Source: Halopseudomonas pelagia CL-AP6
GTDB taxonomy: Bacteria > Pseudomonadota > Gammaproteobacteria > Pseudomonadales > Pseudomonadaceae
Direction: 5' to 3'
Assembly (NCBI RefSeq): GCF_000410875.1
Contig: NZ_AROI01000011.1
Location: 1 to 64,000, forward strand
Length of the DNA: 64,000 nt
Made by a program: the position numbers and the translations under genes. Positions 25,522-36,496 of the stretch are shown here, piece by piece. The notes beneath the pieces were generated by a model, which was given only the letters and a program-made list of their open reading frames with translations, did no database searches and had not been told where the DNA came from. Position 1 is the first letter of the stretch; every line of letters starts with the position of its first letter.

Positions 25522-27478
25522 TGAGAGCCACCACTGGATCAAGATGCGCGGCCTTGTGGGCGGGCATGTAACCAAAAATCAGGCCGGTAGCGAAGGCACA
25601 ACTGAACGCCAACACCACCGGGCCGGGGGTAAATTGAATCGGTGTGCCCAGCGCTTGGAGCCCGGCGGCAAAGCCCAATCCGCCGATGACGCCGAGGGCG
25701 CCGCCGATGGCCGAGACCACCAGAGCCTCGACGATAAACTGCTGAAGGATATGCCGGGTGCGCGCGCCGGTCGCCACGCGTATGCCAATCTCGCGGGTGC
25801 GTTCGGTCACATTCACCAGCATGATGTTCATCACGCCGATGCCGCCCACCAGCAGGGAAATGGCCGCAATCGATCCAAGCAGCACGGTAAAGGTGTTCTG
25901 GGTGTCGGCCACGTCTTCCAGTAACGACGCCATGTTGCGAATCTGAAAATCCTCAACCCCGCCGTGGGCCTGAAGGATGGTCTGGCGGACCGCCTCCTGG
26001 GTCAACTGCGACTGGTTCAGGTCGTCGACCACGATGGTGATCGAGTTCAGGCTGCGCTGGCCGATCAAGCGCAAGCTACCGGTATTCAGCGGCACGAATA
26101 TCACATCGTCCTGATCAGCACCCCAGGGCGTCGCGCCTTTTTCCTCCATCACGCCAATGACCTGAAAGGGCACATTATTGACCAGTACGTACTCGCCGAG
26201 CGGATTGGCGCCGGGGCCATACAGATTATTTGCCACAGTCATGCCGAGTACCGCAACGGCGGCGTAGCGCTGGTTGTCTTCGGCGTTGAGAAACACACCC
26301 TGGGCCACATCCCAGTCTCGGGCCATGGGCAGGTCCGGGCTAGTGGCGGTGACCTGGGTCTGGTAATCGGTATTGCCGCTGCGCAGGGTGACCCGGCCGT
26401 TCATCTCCGGCATCGAGGCGAGCACATTGTCCAGCTGCCCGGCCAGTTCGGCATCCAGTGGCATCAGCGTATTGGTCGTGCCGTCTGCTGAGCGGCGGGT
26501 GTTAGGGGCGCCGGGACGCACTAGCAGCAGATTGGTGCCCAGTGAGCTGATGCGGTCGATGACCTCCTGCCGGGCGCCGTTGCCCACGGCCAGCATGACC
26601 ACCACCGAGGCAACGCCGATGACGATGCCCAGCAGGGTCAGGACCGTGCGAAACAGGTTGGCCCGCAGGGCGCGCAGGGCCATACGCACGGCCTCGGCGC
26701 TGTCAGCCAGGAGAATTGAAGGTTGGCGCGGCTGTAACGGCTGGTGGGGTGGGGCAGTCTTGCTGCTGGGCTGGTTGATGGCTGGGATTGCAGGTTTGCC
26801 GCTATCGCTGATGATGCGGCCATCACGCATCTCGATCAGCCGTTCGGCATGGCTGGCAACCTCGGCATCGTGGGTAATGATGATGACGGTCTTGCCGCGC
26901 TGGTGCAGTTGCTTGAGCAACGCCAGCACATCCTTGCCGCTCTGGCTGTCGAGTGCGCCCGTTGGCTCGTCGGCGAGAATTACCTGGGCATCATTCATCA
27001 GCGCCCGGGCAATAGATACGCGCTGTTGTTGGCCGCCTGATAGCTGATTGGGTTTGTTGCCGAGACGCTCGCCCAGACCCAGGCCTGTAAGCAGTTCTTC
27101 AGCGCGCTGGTGGCGCTCCGCCCGCGGCAGGCCTGCGTAAATGGCCGGCACTTCAACGTTTTCGGTAGCGCTGGCCGAGGAGATCAGATGGTAGCTTTGA
27201 AAAATAAAGCCGAAGGTTTCACGGCGCAGACTGGCACGTTGGTCATTGCTCAGGTTGTCGATATTCTCGCCGCGAAAGCGGTATTCGCCGCTAGTGGGTC
27301 GATCAAGGCAGCCGAGCAGGTGCATCAAGGTCGATTTGCCCGACCCAGAGGCGCCCATGATAGCGACAAACTCGCCTTGACGAATGTCGAGCGAGACGTC
27401 GTGCAGCACCGTAGTGGCCAATTCGCCGTTACGGTAAGTGCGGGTAATATTGTCCAGCTGGATAAGGGCATCGGTCAT
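25511..27478 (-). CDS. macB: MacB-type ABC transporter, fused ATPase/permease
   Basis: 655 aa. N-terminal ATPase with Walker [10 protein letters not shown], signature LSGGQQQR and Walker [13 protein letters not shown]; then four membrane helices flanking a periplasmic MacB domain and a FtsX-like C-terminus. It drives mechanotransmission-type export of macrolides, peptides or siderophores through MacA and an outer-membrane duct. Its start lies 3 bp after the macA stop and its end overlaps the NodT gene by 11 bp, so the three form one operon. PvdT is the alternative orthologue name. Confidence 0.94.
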   Translation of the reverse strand: MTDALIQLDNITRTYRNGELATTVLHDVSLDIRQGEFVAIMGASGSGKSTLMHLLGCLDRPTSGEYRFRGENIDNLSNDQRASLRRETFGFIFQSYHLISSASATENVEVPAIYAGLPRAERHQRAEELLTGLGLGERLGNKPNQLSGGQQQRVSIARALMNDAQVILADEPTGALDSQSGKDVLALLKQLHQRGKTVIIITHDAEVASHAERLIEMRDGRIISDSGKPAIPAINQPSSKTAPPHQPLQPRQPSILLADSAEAVRMALRALRANLFRTVLTLLGIVIGVASVVVMLAVGNGARQEVIDRISSLGTNLLLVRPGAPNTRRSADGTTNTLMPLDAELAGQLDNVLASMPEMNGRVTLRSGNTDYQTQVTATSPDLPMARDWDVAQGVFLNAEDNQRYAAVAVLGMTVANNLYGPGANPLGEYVLVNNVPFQVIGVMEEKGATPWGADQDDVIFVPLNTGSLRLIGQRSLNSITIVVDDLNQSQLTQEAVRQTILQAHGGVEDFQIRNMASLLEDVADTQNTFTVLLGSIAAISLLVGGIGVMNIMLVNVTERTREIGIRVATGARTRHILQQFIVEALVVSAIGGALGVIGGLGFAAGLQALGTPIQFTPGPVVLAFSCAFATGLIFGYMPAHKAAHLDPVVALSAD

Positions 27479-27481
27479 GGC

Positions 27482-28669
27482 TTACATGAACCGTCGCGGC
27501 ACGCGGCCGTCGGCGCTCTGGCCGTTAACCAGGCTGCTGGTTACGACCTTTTCGCCTGCAGTGAGACCCTCGATGACTTCGGCTAATACGCGGTTGCGTG
27601 TACCTACTGTGATGGTTCGCGGTTGCGGCCGGCCTTGGCTGTCGAGCACCTGGATTTCATAACGGCTGCCCCGTTCTGGCGCGGGAGCGGCTTGATCACG
27701 CACAGGTCTGCCAAGCGCCGCTACCGGGACGGTGAGCACATCCTCGGCGGACTCATTGACGAAAAATACCTGGGCGCTCATCTGCGGGAGTAATTGACCG
27801 TCCTGATTAGGCACATCAAACAAGGCATTGAACAGCACGACGTTGTTGATCACTTCAGGCGTAGGCAGAATTTGCCGCAAGGTGCCTTCCCAGCGGCGGT
27901 TGGGCTGGCCCAAGGTGGAAAAATAGGCTGGCATGCCTGGCTCTAGCCGGCTTATATCCGCTTCTGAGACCTGGGTACGCACGGTCATGGTCGACAGGTC
28001 TGCGATCTGCACTACGATCGGGGCAGTTTGGTTGGCGTTCAGTGTTTGCCCCTGATTAGCCAATTGCTGGACAACGGTGCCGGACATGGGTGCGTAGATA
28101 CGCGTGTAGTCCAGGTCCGCCTGGTCGCCCTTGAGCGAAGATTCGGTCTGTCGAATTTGCGCCTTGACTGCGGCAATTTGCGCGCTGGCAGAACGTAGCG
28201 TTGCGTCGGCGCTCTCCAGCGCCTCCTGACTGGTGGCGTCCAGTTTGCGCAGATTGCGCTGGCGCTCGGCCTGGAGTCTGGCCAAGGTTTGTTGGGCTTC
28301 TCGATCAGCCAACTGCGCCTGCAGGTTGGCCAGCTGTGCGGTGCTCGCCTCGACTCGGGCAAGATAAACCGTGGGGTCGATTTCCGCCAGTAACTGATCC
28401 TTCTCTACGCTTTCGCCTAGCTCGACGTGCAGCCGCAGCAATTGTCCCGACACCTGGGTGCCGACATCGACATAATCCAGCGGGCCCAGCGTACCCAGCG
28501 CGGTGATATTGTCTTCAATGCTGCCGCGCTGGACCTCGACGCTGGCATACTCTGGCGCTCGGTTTTGCGGGCTCAGCCACAGGAACCAGGTCAGAGCGGC
28601 AACACCTAGAACCACGGCGGTCAGCCAGCAGAACATACGAAATGAAAAACGTGAAGGTCCAGCCTGCAT
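27482..28669 (-). CDS. macA: MacA-type periplasmic adaptor
   Basis: 395 aa membrane-fusion protein with an N-terminal membrane anchor (about residues 12-30), lipoyl half-motif LGPLDYVDVGTQVSGQL, a long alpha-hairpin (about 100-175), the second lipoyl half (DLDYTRIYAPMSGTVVQ) and beta-barrel/MP domains. It couples MacB to the outer-membrane duct. It is first gene of the operon; the PvdR name would apply if the system is the siderophore-recycling type. Confidence 0.94.
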   Translation of the reverse strand: MQAGPSRFSFRMFCWLTAVVLGVAALTWFLWLSPQNRAPEYASVEVQRGSIEDNITALGTLGPLDYVDVGTQVSGQLLRLHVELGESVEKDQLLAEIDPTVYLARVEASTAQLANLQAQLADREAQQTLARLQAERQRNLRKLDATSQEALESADATLRSASAQIAAVKAQIRQTESSLKGDQADLDYTRIYAPMSGTVVQQLANQGQTLNANQTAPIVVQIADLSTMTVRTQVSEADISRLEPGMPAYFSTLGQPNRRWEGTLRQILPTPEVINNVVLFNALFDVPNQDGQLLPQMSAQVFFVNESAEDVLTVPVAALGRPVRDQAAPAPERGSRYEIQVLDSQGRPQPRTITVGTRNRVLAEVIEGLTAGEKVVTSSLVNGQSADGRVPRRFM

Positions 28670-28763
28670 TAGTCAGTATCCAGAACGGGTAGGTGAGCGC
28701 AAGTTTACAGGCGAGGATGTCAGGGCGGGGCGGTTCTGGGTAAAGAGACTGTAAAGAGCCGTG

Positions 28764-29627
28764 TCATCGCTTGGCGTCTGAAGGCGGGCTGGCCAGTACC
28801 AACTGATATTCAGGGTGGTTGTTAAAGAGCCTGGCCGAGTCGCCGCTGCTGTGCATCTGCCGCAGACCCCGGTTGAAGTCATTCATCAATGTTTCGGCCT
28901 GGGGGTGGTGGGCCGGGATCATCAGGTGCAATGTGACATCCGCCAGTGGGTGCTGCAGTTCACGCAGGATCAGCGGCTGACGTTTGTGTTGAGCCAGCGT
29001 GGCAAGGTAGGCAACATTAGCCGGGTTGCTGATTAACACATCGACCCGGTTGCGGCTCATCATCTCGTAGCATTGCTCGATGGTTCTGGGTCGGACAAAA
29101 TTCAGCTTCTCGCGCTGGTCGGCGGCCCAACCAGCAAACTCGTAACCTGCGGGTAGGCAGAAAACCGCTTGTGCCAGTTCTTGCGCTGATCCCTGCTGAA
29201 AAGGGCTGTTGGGCGTGACGTAGAAACGGATCTTCAGCAGGTATAGCGGGTCGGAGAATAGGAAGTTGGCTTTGCGCTCGTCCGTGGCGATGTAGGGAAA
29301 GGTGGCGGCATACTCCAGCTTCAGGCTGTCTTCATAACCTCTTACCCAGGGTCTGAATTCAACTTGTGTGGTGACGCTGCTGTGGGCGAATGCGTTAGTA
29401 ACCAGCGCCGTGAGTACGCCCCCGCTGTGCAGATCACTGCCGGTAAAAGGAGGGTATTCCTCACCGGTCACCAATTTGATGGGTTCAGCGGCAAAAGCGC
29501 TATGGCATGTCAGGGTCAGGGCGATCAGCAGGGTTATTTTTTGCAGCCAGTTCAAGTGCTCGCTGAGTAATGTGCCGCCAGCCTTATCAACTAAGGCGTC
29601 GTGCGAAGAGTTGAGTGTTGAGTCCAT
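28764..29627 (-). CDS. Periplasmic solute-binding protein (SBP_bac_3 type)
   Basis: 287 aa from the ATG at 29627, or 263 aa from a TTG at 29555 that gives a conventional signal peptide (QKITLLIALTLTCHSAFAAEP). The mature part starts IKLVTGEEYPPFTG and has the polar amino-acid-binding-protein fold. No permease or ATPase lies nearby, so it may be a stand-alone sensor-like binding protein. It precedes the two-component genes on the same strand, separated by 146 bp. Confidence 0.82.
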   Translation of the reverse strand: MDSTLNSSHDALVDKAGGTLLSEHLNWLQKITLLIALTLTCHSAFAAEPIKLVTGEEYPPFTGSDLHSGGVLTALVTNAFAHSSVTTQVEFRPWVRGYEDSLKLEYAATFPYIATDERKANFLFSDPLYLLKIRFYVTPNSPFQQGSAQELAQAVFCLPAGYEFAGWAADQREKLNFVRPRTIEQCYEMMSRNRVDVLISNPANVAYLATLAQHKRQPLILRELQHPLADVTLHLMIPAHHPQAETLMNDFNRGLRQMHSSGDSARLFNNHPEYQLVLASPPSDAKR

Positions 29628-29773
29628 TCAATATCCTGTCATTACCGCACGGGGCACCATTGCGCTTCTGAGATGAGTGTAGCTGCTCTACAGACTTTTG
29701 CCCGTTATCGAAGCGCGCTCTGACAATGCTATCCAGGCCCCATCCGGAACCTGCTGCTTGAGGGTGCAGCAGG

Positions 29774-31162
29774 TCAGGTCAGCCAGCGATACAAGGTGCG
29801 CCGGGTAATGCCCAGTATATCCGCTGCCTTACGTTTGTTGCCCTGGGTCGCTTTGAGCACTTGATGAATATAACGGCGCTGCACACTTTCCAGGCTTGGC
29901 ATGCCTTCAGGGTTTGCTTCAGCGCTGAGTTGAGTGTGCACCGGCGCTGTGCTGTCATCGACAGTCAGGTCAGCTGGCGCGGCGGGTTGCTCAAGAATGC
30001 GCTGTGGTAAGTGTCGGGCTTCGATCAGGGGGCTGTCACAGAACGTCGCCGAGCGCTCTACCGCATTTTGTAGCTCGCGCACATTGCCGGGGAAGCTGTA
30101 GCTGAGCAGTGCTTTCAGTGCCTCATCACTGAAGCCTTTGATCGCGCGTTGTTGACGCGTATTGAAGCGGGTAAGAAAAAATTCGGCAAGCAATTGCACG
30201 TCTTCGCCCCGGGCGCGCAAGGGTGGAACTTGTAAGCCAAAGGTTTCCAGACGGTAGAACAGGTCTTCACGGAAGCTGCCCTCGGATACCGCCTGGGTCA
30301 GATTGCGATTGGTCGCTGCCAGGACCCGCACATCAACCTGAATCTCGTGGTCGCTGCCCACCGGACGGATGCGACCGTCCTGTAACGCGCGTAGCAATTT
30401 GGCCTGCAGGGCCAGCGGCATTTCGCCCAGCTCGTCCAGCAGCAGGGTGCCGCCGTCGGCCTGCTGGAACAGTCCGGCTCTTTGGCTTCGTGCGCCGGTA
30501 AAAGCCCCGGCCGCGTGGCCAAAAAATTCACTTTCCATCAGTTCGCTGGGGATGCCACCGCAGTTGACCATCATGTAGGGCTTGTCTTTGCGCGGGCTTT
30601 GCTCATGCAAGGCTCGGGCGACCAACTCCTTGCCGGTACCGCTTTCGCCTTGAACCAGCACCGGGCCGTCAGCCAGGGCAATCTGCCTGATCTGATCGAA
30701 CAACTGCAACATGGCCGGACTCTGGCCGAGGATGCCGTTGAACTGGCGCACGGCGAGCAACGACCGATAGTGCCTGACCTCATTGCGCAGCCGACGATTT
30801 TCCAGCAGACGCGTGACGGTGAGCAGAAAGTGATCCATTTCCAGTGGCTTGGTAAGAAAGTCATCGGCACCGGCTTTGAGCGATTCGACGGCCTGTTGAA
30901 CCGAACCGAATGCGGTAATGATCAGCACCGCAGGTGGCGGATCAGCCTTGCGCGCCGCTGGGAGCAGGCTGAGACCGTTTTTACCCGGCAGGCGCAGGTC
31001 GCTGACCAGCAGGTCAATCTGTTGGTTCTCAAGCGCCAAAAGGCCAGCTTCCGCGTCGCCGCAGGCGCTGACGCGGTAACCTTCGGCTTCCAGCTCCTCT
31101 TGCAGCAGCTCCCTTAGCCCGCTGTCGTCCTCGACCAGCAATACATGGTCAGTCTGTGCCAT
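29774..31162 (-). CDS. Sigma-54-dependent response regulator (NtrC family)
   Basis: 462 aa. Receiver with phospho-acceptor D55 (LLVSDLRLPGKNG), AAA+ domain with Walker A GESGTGKE, an intact GAFTGA loop for sigma-54 contact and Walker B GGTLLLDELGEM, and a Fis-type HTH at the C-terminus (RKAADILGITRRTLYRWL). The ATG at 31162 has GAGGA 8 nt upstream and overlaps the kinase stop by 14 bp. It should activate RpoN promoters; the divergent DUF4168 gene is a candidate target. Confidence 0.96.
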   Translation of the reverse strand: MAQTDHVLLVEDDSGLRELLQEELEAEGYRVSACGDAEAGLLALENQQIDLLVSDLRLPGKNGLSLLPAARKADPPPAVLIITAFGSVQQAVESLKAGADDFLTKPLEMDHFLLTVTRLLENRRLRNEVRHYRSLLAVRQFNGILGQSPAMLQLFDQIRQIALADGPVLVQGESGTGKELVARALHEQSPRKDKPYMMVNCGGIPSELMESEFFGHAAGAFTGARSQRAGLFQQADGGTLLLDELGEMPLALQAKLLRALQDGRIRPVGSDHEIQVDVRVLAATNRNLTQAVSEGSFREDLFYRLETFGLQVPPLRARGEDVQLLAEFFLTRFNTRQQRAIKGFSDEALKALLSYSFPGNVRELQNAVERSATFCDSPLIEARHLPQRILEQPAAPADLTVDDSTAPVHTQLSAEANPEGMPSLESVQRRYIHQVLKATQGNKRKAADILGITRRTLYRWLT

Positions 31163-32705
31163 GGGCAAGATCCTCGGTTGGGCTGGATGGGTGTTCTGTC
31201 AGCGTGTTATGTCGCGATGCAGGTAAGCTGAGGCAGGCCCGGCAGCCCCCTAGCGAGCTCTTGTCCAGCCTCAGCGCGCCAAGATGCTCTTCAGCTACGG
31301 CCTTGACGATAGCCAAGCCCAGGCCGGTGCCGTCACCGGGCGACTTGGTGGTATAAAAGGGTTCGAGCAACTGCTCAATCGGGCCTTCGGGGAGCCCGTC
31401 GCCGTCGTCATCAATGCAAATGCTCAAGCGGCTAGCCTGCGCCGTCAGGCTCAGGCTGACTTGACTATGTGCGGCTTGCAGCGCGTTGCGCATGAGGTTC
31501 AGCAATGCCAGCTCCAGACGGCCGGCATCGCCATGCAGTCCCGGAACGGGCTGTGTCAGATCAATGCGTAGCTGTTTACCAGCTGACTCGAATTCCGGCC
31601 GTATAGCGTCGCAGACGGTCTCTAGCAGCAGGGCAGGCTGGATATTACGATGTTGCGTGGCTGCCGGCCGGCAGTAGTCGAGTAACTGGTTTACCGTGCG
31701 GGTTAAACGCCAGACCTGGGAGCGAATCCCTTCGAGCTGTTTCTGCTGGCGCAGATCCAGGCCTTCGGTTTTTTGCAGACGCCGGGCGCGGCCATCAATC
31801 ACGCTTAACGGTGCGCCCAACTCGTGGGCGATCCCCCTGGCCATGCCGCCGATAGCGACCATTTTTTCATTGTCTTTTAGCCGGGCCAGTAGCGTCGTTT
31901 CCGCCTGACGATGCGCTTCGACTTCACGTTGCGCCTGTTCGATGCTGTCAAGCATGCTGTTCAAGCCATGGGCCAGGCTGGCGACTTCACTGGGGCCTTC
32001 CGGCACTGCGCGGTGCGAGTGGTCACCGGCAGCAACCCGCTTCATATGCGCTTGCAGTTTGTCTACGTGACGGCCGACACCGCCGTAGTGGCCAAGCATT
32101 ACCGCGCTGATAATGGTCAGACCCAGTAGCGACCACACCAGCCAGGCGATAATCGTCAGTTGATCCAGTGCGCGGCCAAAATCGCTGGCACGCCGGGTAA
32201 TCTGGATCAGGCCTTTAATCTGCCCGGTATGGTCGAACAGCGGAAGAAAGTGCGAGAACAGATCACGCCCGGCGACCCGGCTGTAGGCTTCCTGCCCCTC
32301 ACCGGTGGTCATAATACGTTCGGGGATGCTGGTGCGGCTGAGGTCACTTTCGGTAATGCCGGCGGCGGCGATACGCGTGCCATCAACGTCGAATACGGAA
32401 GCGCCATACACCTCGCCAAGAACAAACACCGAGCCTAGGGCCAGCTCGATGGCCGCCCGATCATTCTGGCCTAGCGCAGCTCCCACCGGGATGCTGACGG
32501 CACGACCGATCAGTTCCAGGTCATTCTTCAAACGCTGTTCTTGAAATTGGCTGGCTTGGCCGAGGCCAAAGCGGATGCCCAGCGCAGTGAGCAATAACAG
32601 CGGCAGCACGACGAACAGCAGTAGTGTGCGTTGCAGCCCGCTGATGCTGCTCCAGGGTCGTTTCCACCATTGTGTGTCAGTTTTAAACGGATATTTTTTG
32701 CTCAT
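31149..32705 (-). CDS. Sensor histidine kinase
   Basis: 518 aa. Two membrane helices (about residues 26-48 and 186-206) bracket a periplasmic sensor domain, then HAMP, a HisKA dimerisation domain with His in MARGIAHELGAPLSV, and an HATPase domain (NLMRNALQAA, DDDGDGLPEG, GTGLGLAIV). It is the partner of the overlapping NtrC-type regulator. It starts divergently from the DUF4168 gene 167 bp away. Confidence 0.95.
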   Translation of the reverse strand: MSKKYPFKTDTQWWKRPWSSISGLQRTLLLFVVLPLLLLTALGIRFGLGQASQFQEQRLKNDLELIGRAVSIPVGAALGQNDRAAIELALGSVFVLGEVYGASVFDVDGTRIAAAGITESDLSRTSIPERIMTTGEGQEAYSRVAGRDLFSHFLPLFDHTGQIKGLIQITRRASDFGRALDQLTIIAWLVWSLLGLTIISAVMLGHYGGVGRHVDKLQAHMKRVAAGDHSHRAVPEGPSEVASLAHGLNSMLDSIEQAQREVEAHRQAETTLLARLKDNEKMVAIGGMARGIAHELGAPLSVIDGRARRLQKTEGLDLRQQKQLEGIRSQVWRLTRTVNQLLDYCRPAATQHRNIQPALLLETVCDAIRPEFESAGKQLRIDLTQPVPGLHGDAGRLELALLNLMRNALQAAHSQVSLSLTAQASRLSICIDDDGDGLPEGPIEQLLEPFYTTKSPGDGTGLGLAIVKAVAEEHLGALRLDKSSLGGCRACLSLPASRHNTLTEHPSSPTEDLAHGTD

Positions 32706-32820
32706 GTTTAAAAAAGATACAGATAAAGCGCGCTATTGGCCAGCGGACGATCAGATAGGAAATCATAATAAATATTAAAAGTATATATAAAACAATATGT
32801 TAAGTATATTTTACCGGTCT

Positions 32821-32836
32821 TGGCACGGTAAGTGGA
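32821..32836 (+). promoter_or_regulatory. Candidate sigma-54-like element before the DUF4168 gene
   Basis: TGGCACGGTAAGTGGA has a perfect -24 half (TGGCACG), but the -12 half reads GTGGA in place of TTGCA, losing the near-invariant GC. The 60 bp upstream are very AT-rich, as is common for IHF-bent RpoN promoters. The predicted start would be near 32847, ahead of the ribosome site. Confidence 0.35.
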
Positions 32837-32871
32837 TGGATATTGGTGATTCCAACCGAAGGAGAAACGAT

Positions 32872-33246
32872 ATGACTAACCTGAAAACACTGACAGCTGC
32901 CATTTGCCTTGCCACTTTCGGCTTTGCTACTTCCGCTGCCGTTGCGCAGGAAGGTGCTCCAGCTCAGGCGCCGATGGAACAGCAGGCCGCTGCGCCGATT
33001 TCGGATGCTGATCTGGAAAAGTTCGTTGAAGCTGAAGAGAAAGTTGCTGAGATCCGCGACGAGTTTACTCAGAAGCTGAATGAAGCAGAAGACCAGGAGC
33101 AGGCTCAGTCGCTGCAACTGGAAGCTCAGGAAAAAATGATGGAAGCCGTTGGCGAAGTCGGTATTGACGTGCCGGTGTATAACGAGATTGCCACGCGTAT
33201 CCAGTCTGACCCCGAGCTGCAACAGCGCGCTCAAAAGGCTAACTGA
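32872..33246 (+). CDS. DUF4168 periplasmic protein
   Basis: 124 aa. Signal peptide at residues 1-24 (TLTAAICLATFGFATSAAVAQ), then an acidic helical DUF4168 domain (ISDADLEKFVEAEEKVAEIRD). The ATG at 32872 follows AAGGAG at a good distance; the longer frame from 32797 would disrupt the signal peptide. Function unknown; DUF4168 proteins are secreted or periplasmic. It is divergent from the sigma-54 two-component system and ends in a strong terminator. Confidence 0.9.
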   Translation: MTNLKTLTAAICLATFGFATSAAVAQEGAPAQAPMEQQAAAPISDADLEKFVEAEEKVAEIRDEFTQKLNEAEDQEQAQSLQLEAQEKMMEAVGEVGIDVPVYNEIATRIQSDPELQQRAQKAN

Positions 33247-33293
33247 GCAGAGCTGCGCAGTCGCCTGATTAACTGATTAGGCTGTGCTGGCCG

Positions 33294-33332
33294 CGCCGGA
33301 AGGTGTTCCCTGAGAACCCTTCCGGCGTTTTT
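33294..33332 (+). terminator. Rho-independent terminator after the DUF4168 gene
   Basis: CGCCGGAAGG (33294-33303) pairs with CCTTCCGGCG (33318-33327) over a 14-nt loop and is followed by TTTTT. Confidence 0.93.
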
Positions 33333-33370
33333 GTGTGCCGAGTGCGGGATCGGTTGTTTTGCTGATGATA

Positions 33371-34264
33371 TTAGGTCCGACGGTACTCGGCTCGGCGGGC
33401 CAGCCCTTCGCGTAATAGATCGACTGCCTGGCGGACCTTGGGCGATAAATGCCGCTGTTGCGGGTAGAGCGCCCAAACCGCCGTGTGCGGCGGTTGGTGC
33501 TGCGGCAGCAGCGCGCGGAGCCGCCCACTGCGCAAATGCTCATGTACATAGTAGTCGGGCAATTGGCACAGCCCGAAACCCCGCAATGCGGCGTCCAGCA
33601 CTGCCTTGCCGCTGTTGCATTGCCAGTTGCCCTGCACCCGCAGTGGCGTCTCCTTGCCGCCCTGTTGAAATTGCCAGGTGTCGCTGCTGCCGATCAGGCA
33701 GTTGTGCCTGGGTAGCTCGGACAGGCTGTGGGGTGCGCCGTGGCGTTCCAGGTAATCCGGCGCCGCACACAGGTACATGTGTCGCGGTGCCAGGCGCGTT
33801 GCGATCATGCTGGAATCCTGCAACCGACCCAGGCGTATGGCCAGATCATAGCTGCCGTGGAGCAAATCCAGGGTCTGATTGGTCAGCGTCATCTCGATTC
33901 TCAACTGCGGGTGCAACTGCATAAAGTCGTTGAGCAGCGGCATGATGAACTCTTCACCATAGGCCACGGCGCAGGTCACGCGCAGCAGGCCTTTGGGCGA
34001 GCTGCCCAGGTCGCTCACCGCTTGCATGGCTTCGTCGCGGGCGTCAATCAGCCGCTGGCAATGGGCGAGAAAGGTCACTCCCGCTTCGGTCAGGCTGACT
34101 TTGCGCGTGCTGCGATACAGCAGCCGGGTCTGCAGGCGGTCCTCTAACCTCGCCACCTGGCGGCTGACATGCGAGGACGAGACGCCCAGGCGCTTGGCTG
34201 CGCCACTGAAGTGACCCAGCTCGGCGACGCTGACGAATTCATCAATCCCTTCCCACGGCGTCAT
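33371..34264 (-). CDS. LysR-family transcriptional regulator
   Basis: 297 aa with an N-terminal winged HTH (FSGAAKRLGVSSSHVSRQVARLE) and a LysR substrate-binding domain. It is divergent from the formaldehyde dehydrogenase gene with 105 bp between starts, the usual layout of a LysR regulator and its target. The effector is not evident; control of frmA is inferred from position. Confidence 0.93.
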   Translation of the reverse strand: MTPWEGIDEFVSVAELGHFSGAAKRLGVSSSHVSRQVARLEDRLQTRLLYRSTRKVSLTEAGVTFLAHCQRLIDARDEAMQAVSDLGSSPKGLLRVTCAVAYGEEFIMPLLNDFMQLHPQLRIEMTLTNQTLDLLHGSYDLAIRLGRLQDSSMIATRLAPRHMYLCAAPDYLERHGAPHSLSELPRHNCLIGSSDTWQFQQGGKETPLRVQGNWQCNSGKAVLDAALRGFGLCQLPDYYVHEHLRSGRLRALLPQHQPPHTAVWALYPQQRHLSPKVRQAVDLLREGLARRAEYRRT

Positions 34265-34366
34265 GATTATCCCTGTGTGGCAATAATGTTTTGTTTGTTG
34301 GCTTATTATCCACGAATCAACTGTCTACTACACTAGGTGCATCCTGTTATTCAACCTGTGGAGTAG

Positions 34367-35482
<1,116 letters not shown>

Positions 35483-35567
35483 GTCCAAGCAGCTGCAGCG
35501 CTCAGCCGCTGCCGCTTCAAGATAACGCATTCAGGCTTTTGCTTGCTGCCTGGCCTAAGGAGATTGT

Positions 35568-36416
35568 ATGCAGGATTCGCTAGAACTGGTCGCCGCCAAC
35601 AAGAGTTTTGGTGGTTGGCACAAACGTTATCGTCACCGCTCTACCGCGCTCAATTGCGAGATGGTATTTGCCGTGTATCTGCCGCCGCAGGCAGATCAGG
35701 GAGAGCCGTTGCCGGTGGTTTATTGGCTGTCGGGGTTGACCTGTACCGATGAGAACTTCATGCAGAAGGCTGGCGCCCTGCGCATCGCTGCCGAACTTGG
35801 CCTGGTGATCGTTGCACCGGATACCAGTCCGCGGGGCGAAGGGGTGCCGGATGATCCGGACGGTGCCTATGATTTTGGCTCCGGTGCGGGCTTTTACATC
35901 AATGCTACCGAGCAGCCCTGGGCGCGGCATTATCAGATGTATGACTATGTTGTCACCGAGCTGCCGGAACTGATCGAGGCGCATTTTCCGGTGTCGGCGC
36001 GGCGCAGTATCTGTGGCCATTCCATGGGCGGTCATGGGGCGTTGATCTGCGCCCTGAAGAACCCCGGCCGCTACTTGGCCGTGTCGGCGCTGGCGCCGAT
36101 TACCAATCCTAGCCAGGTACCCTGGGGGCAGAAAGCGCTGGGGCGCTATCTGGGTGAAACCCCGGCTAACTGGAAAGCCTGGGATACCTGTGAGCTTCTG
36201 GCTCAGGCTGGCGAACGATTGCCGCTATTGGTGGATCAGGGCGAGGGCGATGAGTTTCTGTCGCAATTACGCCCCGAAGCGCTGGAGGCGGCGGCCCAGG
36301 CGGCGGGCCACCCACTGACCCTGCGCCGGCAGCCGGGTTACGACCACAGCTATTACTTCATCGCCAGCTTTATCGAGGACCATCTACGTTATCACGCCGA
36401 GGCTTTGAGCAACTGA
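35568..36416 (+). CDS. fghA: S-formylglutathione hydrolase
   Basis: 282 aa esterase-D family serine hydrolase. Nucleophile in [10 protein letters not shown] (about residues 145-154), early signature [18 protein letters not shown], and terminal triad residues in [11 protein letters not shown] and GYDHSYYF. It releases formate and glutathione after FrmA. AAGGAG precedes the ATG. Frm/Fgh order is the common one. Confidence 0.97.
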   Translation: MQDSLELVAANKSFGGWHKRYRHRSTALNCEMVFAVYLPPQADQGEPLPVVYWLSGLTCTDENFMQKAGALRIAAELGLVIVAPDTSPRGEGVPDDPDGAYDFGSGAGFYINATEQPWARHYQMYDYVVTELPELIEAHFPVSARRSICGHSMGGHGALICALKNPGRYLAVSALAPITNPSQVPWGQKALGRYLGETPANWKAWDTCELLAQAGERLPLLVDQGEGDEFLSQLRPEALEAAAQAAGHPLTLRRQPGYDHSYYFIASFIEDHLRYHAEALSN

Positions 36417-36496
36417 GCTTCTAGCGAACTGCCTGAGCCTGTAAGATCTGGTCTCGCTGTCGGCTTGACCGACGATCGATATCAGCAGGGGGCAGT

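Noticed and set aside
30482..31117. 211-aa plus-strand frame opposite the NtrC-type regulator
   Set aside because: Shadow of a gene with intact receiver and AAA+ motifs.
35495..35512. GCAGCG-CGCTGC hairpin after frmA as a terminator
   Set aside because: Stem of only 6 bp with no T run; it probably does not separate frmA from fghA.
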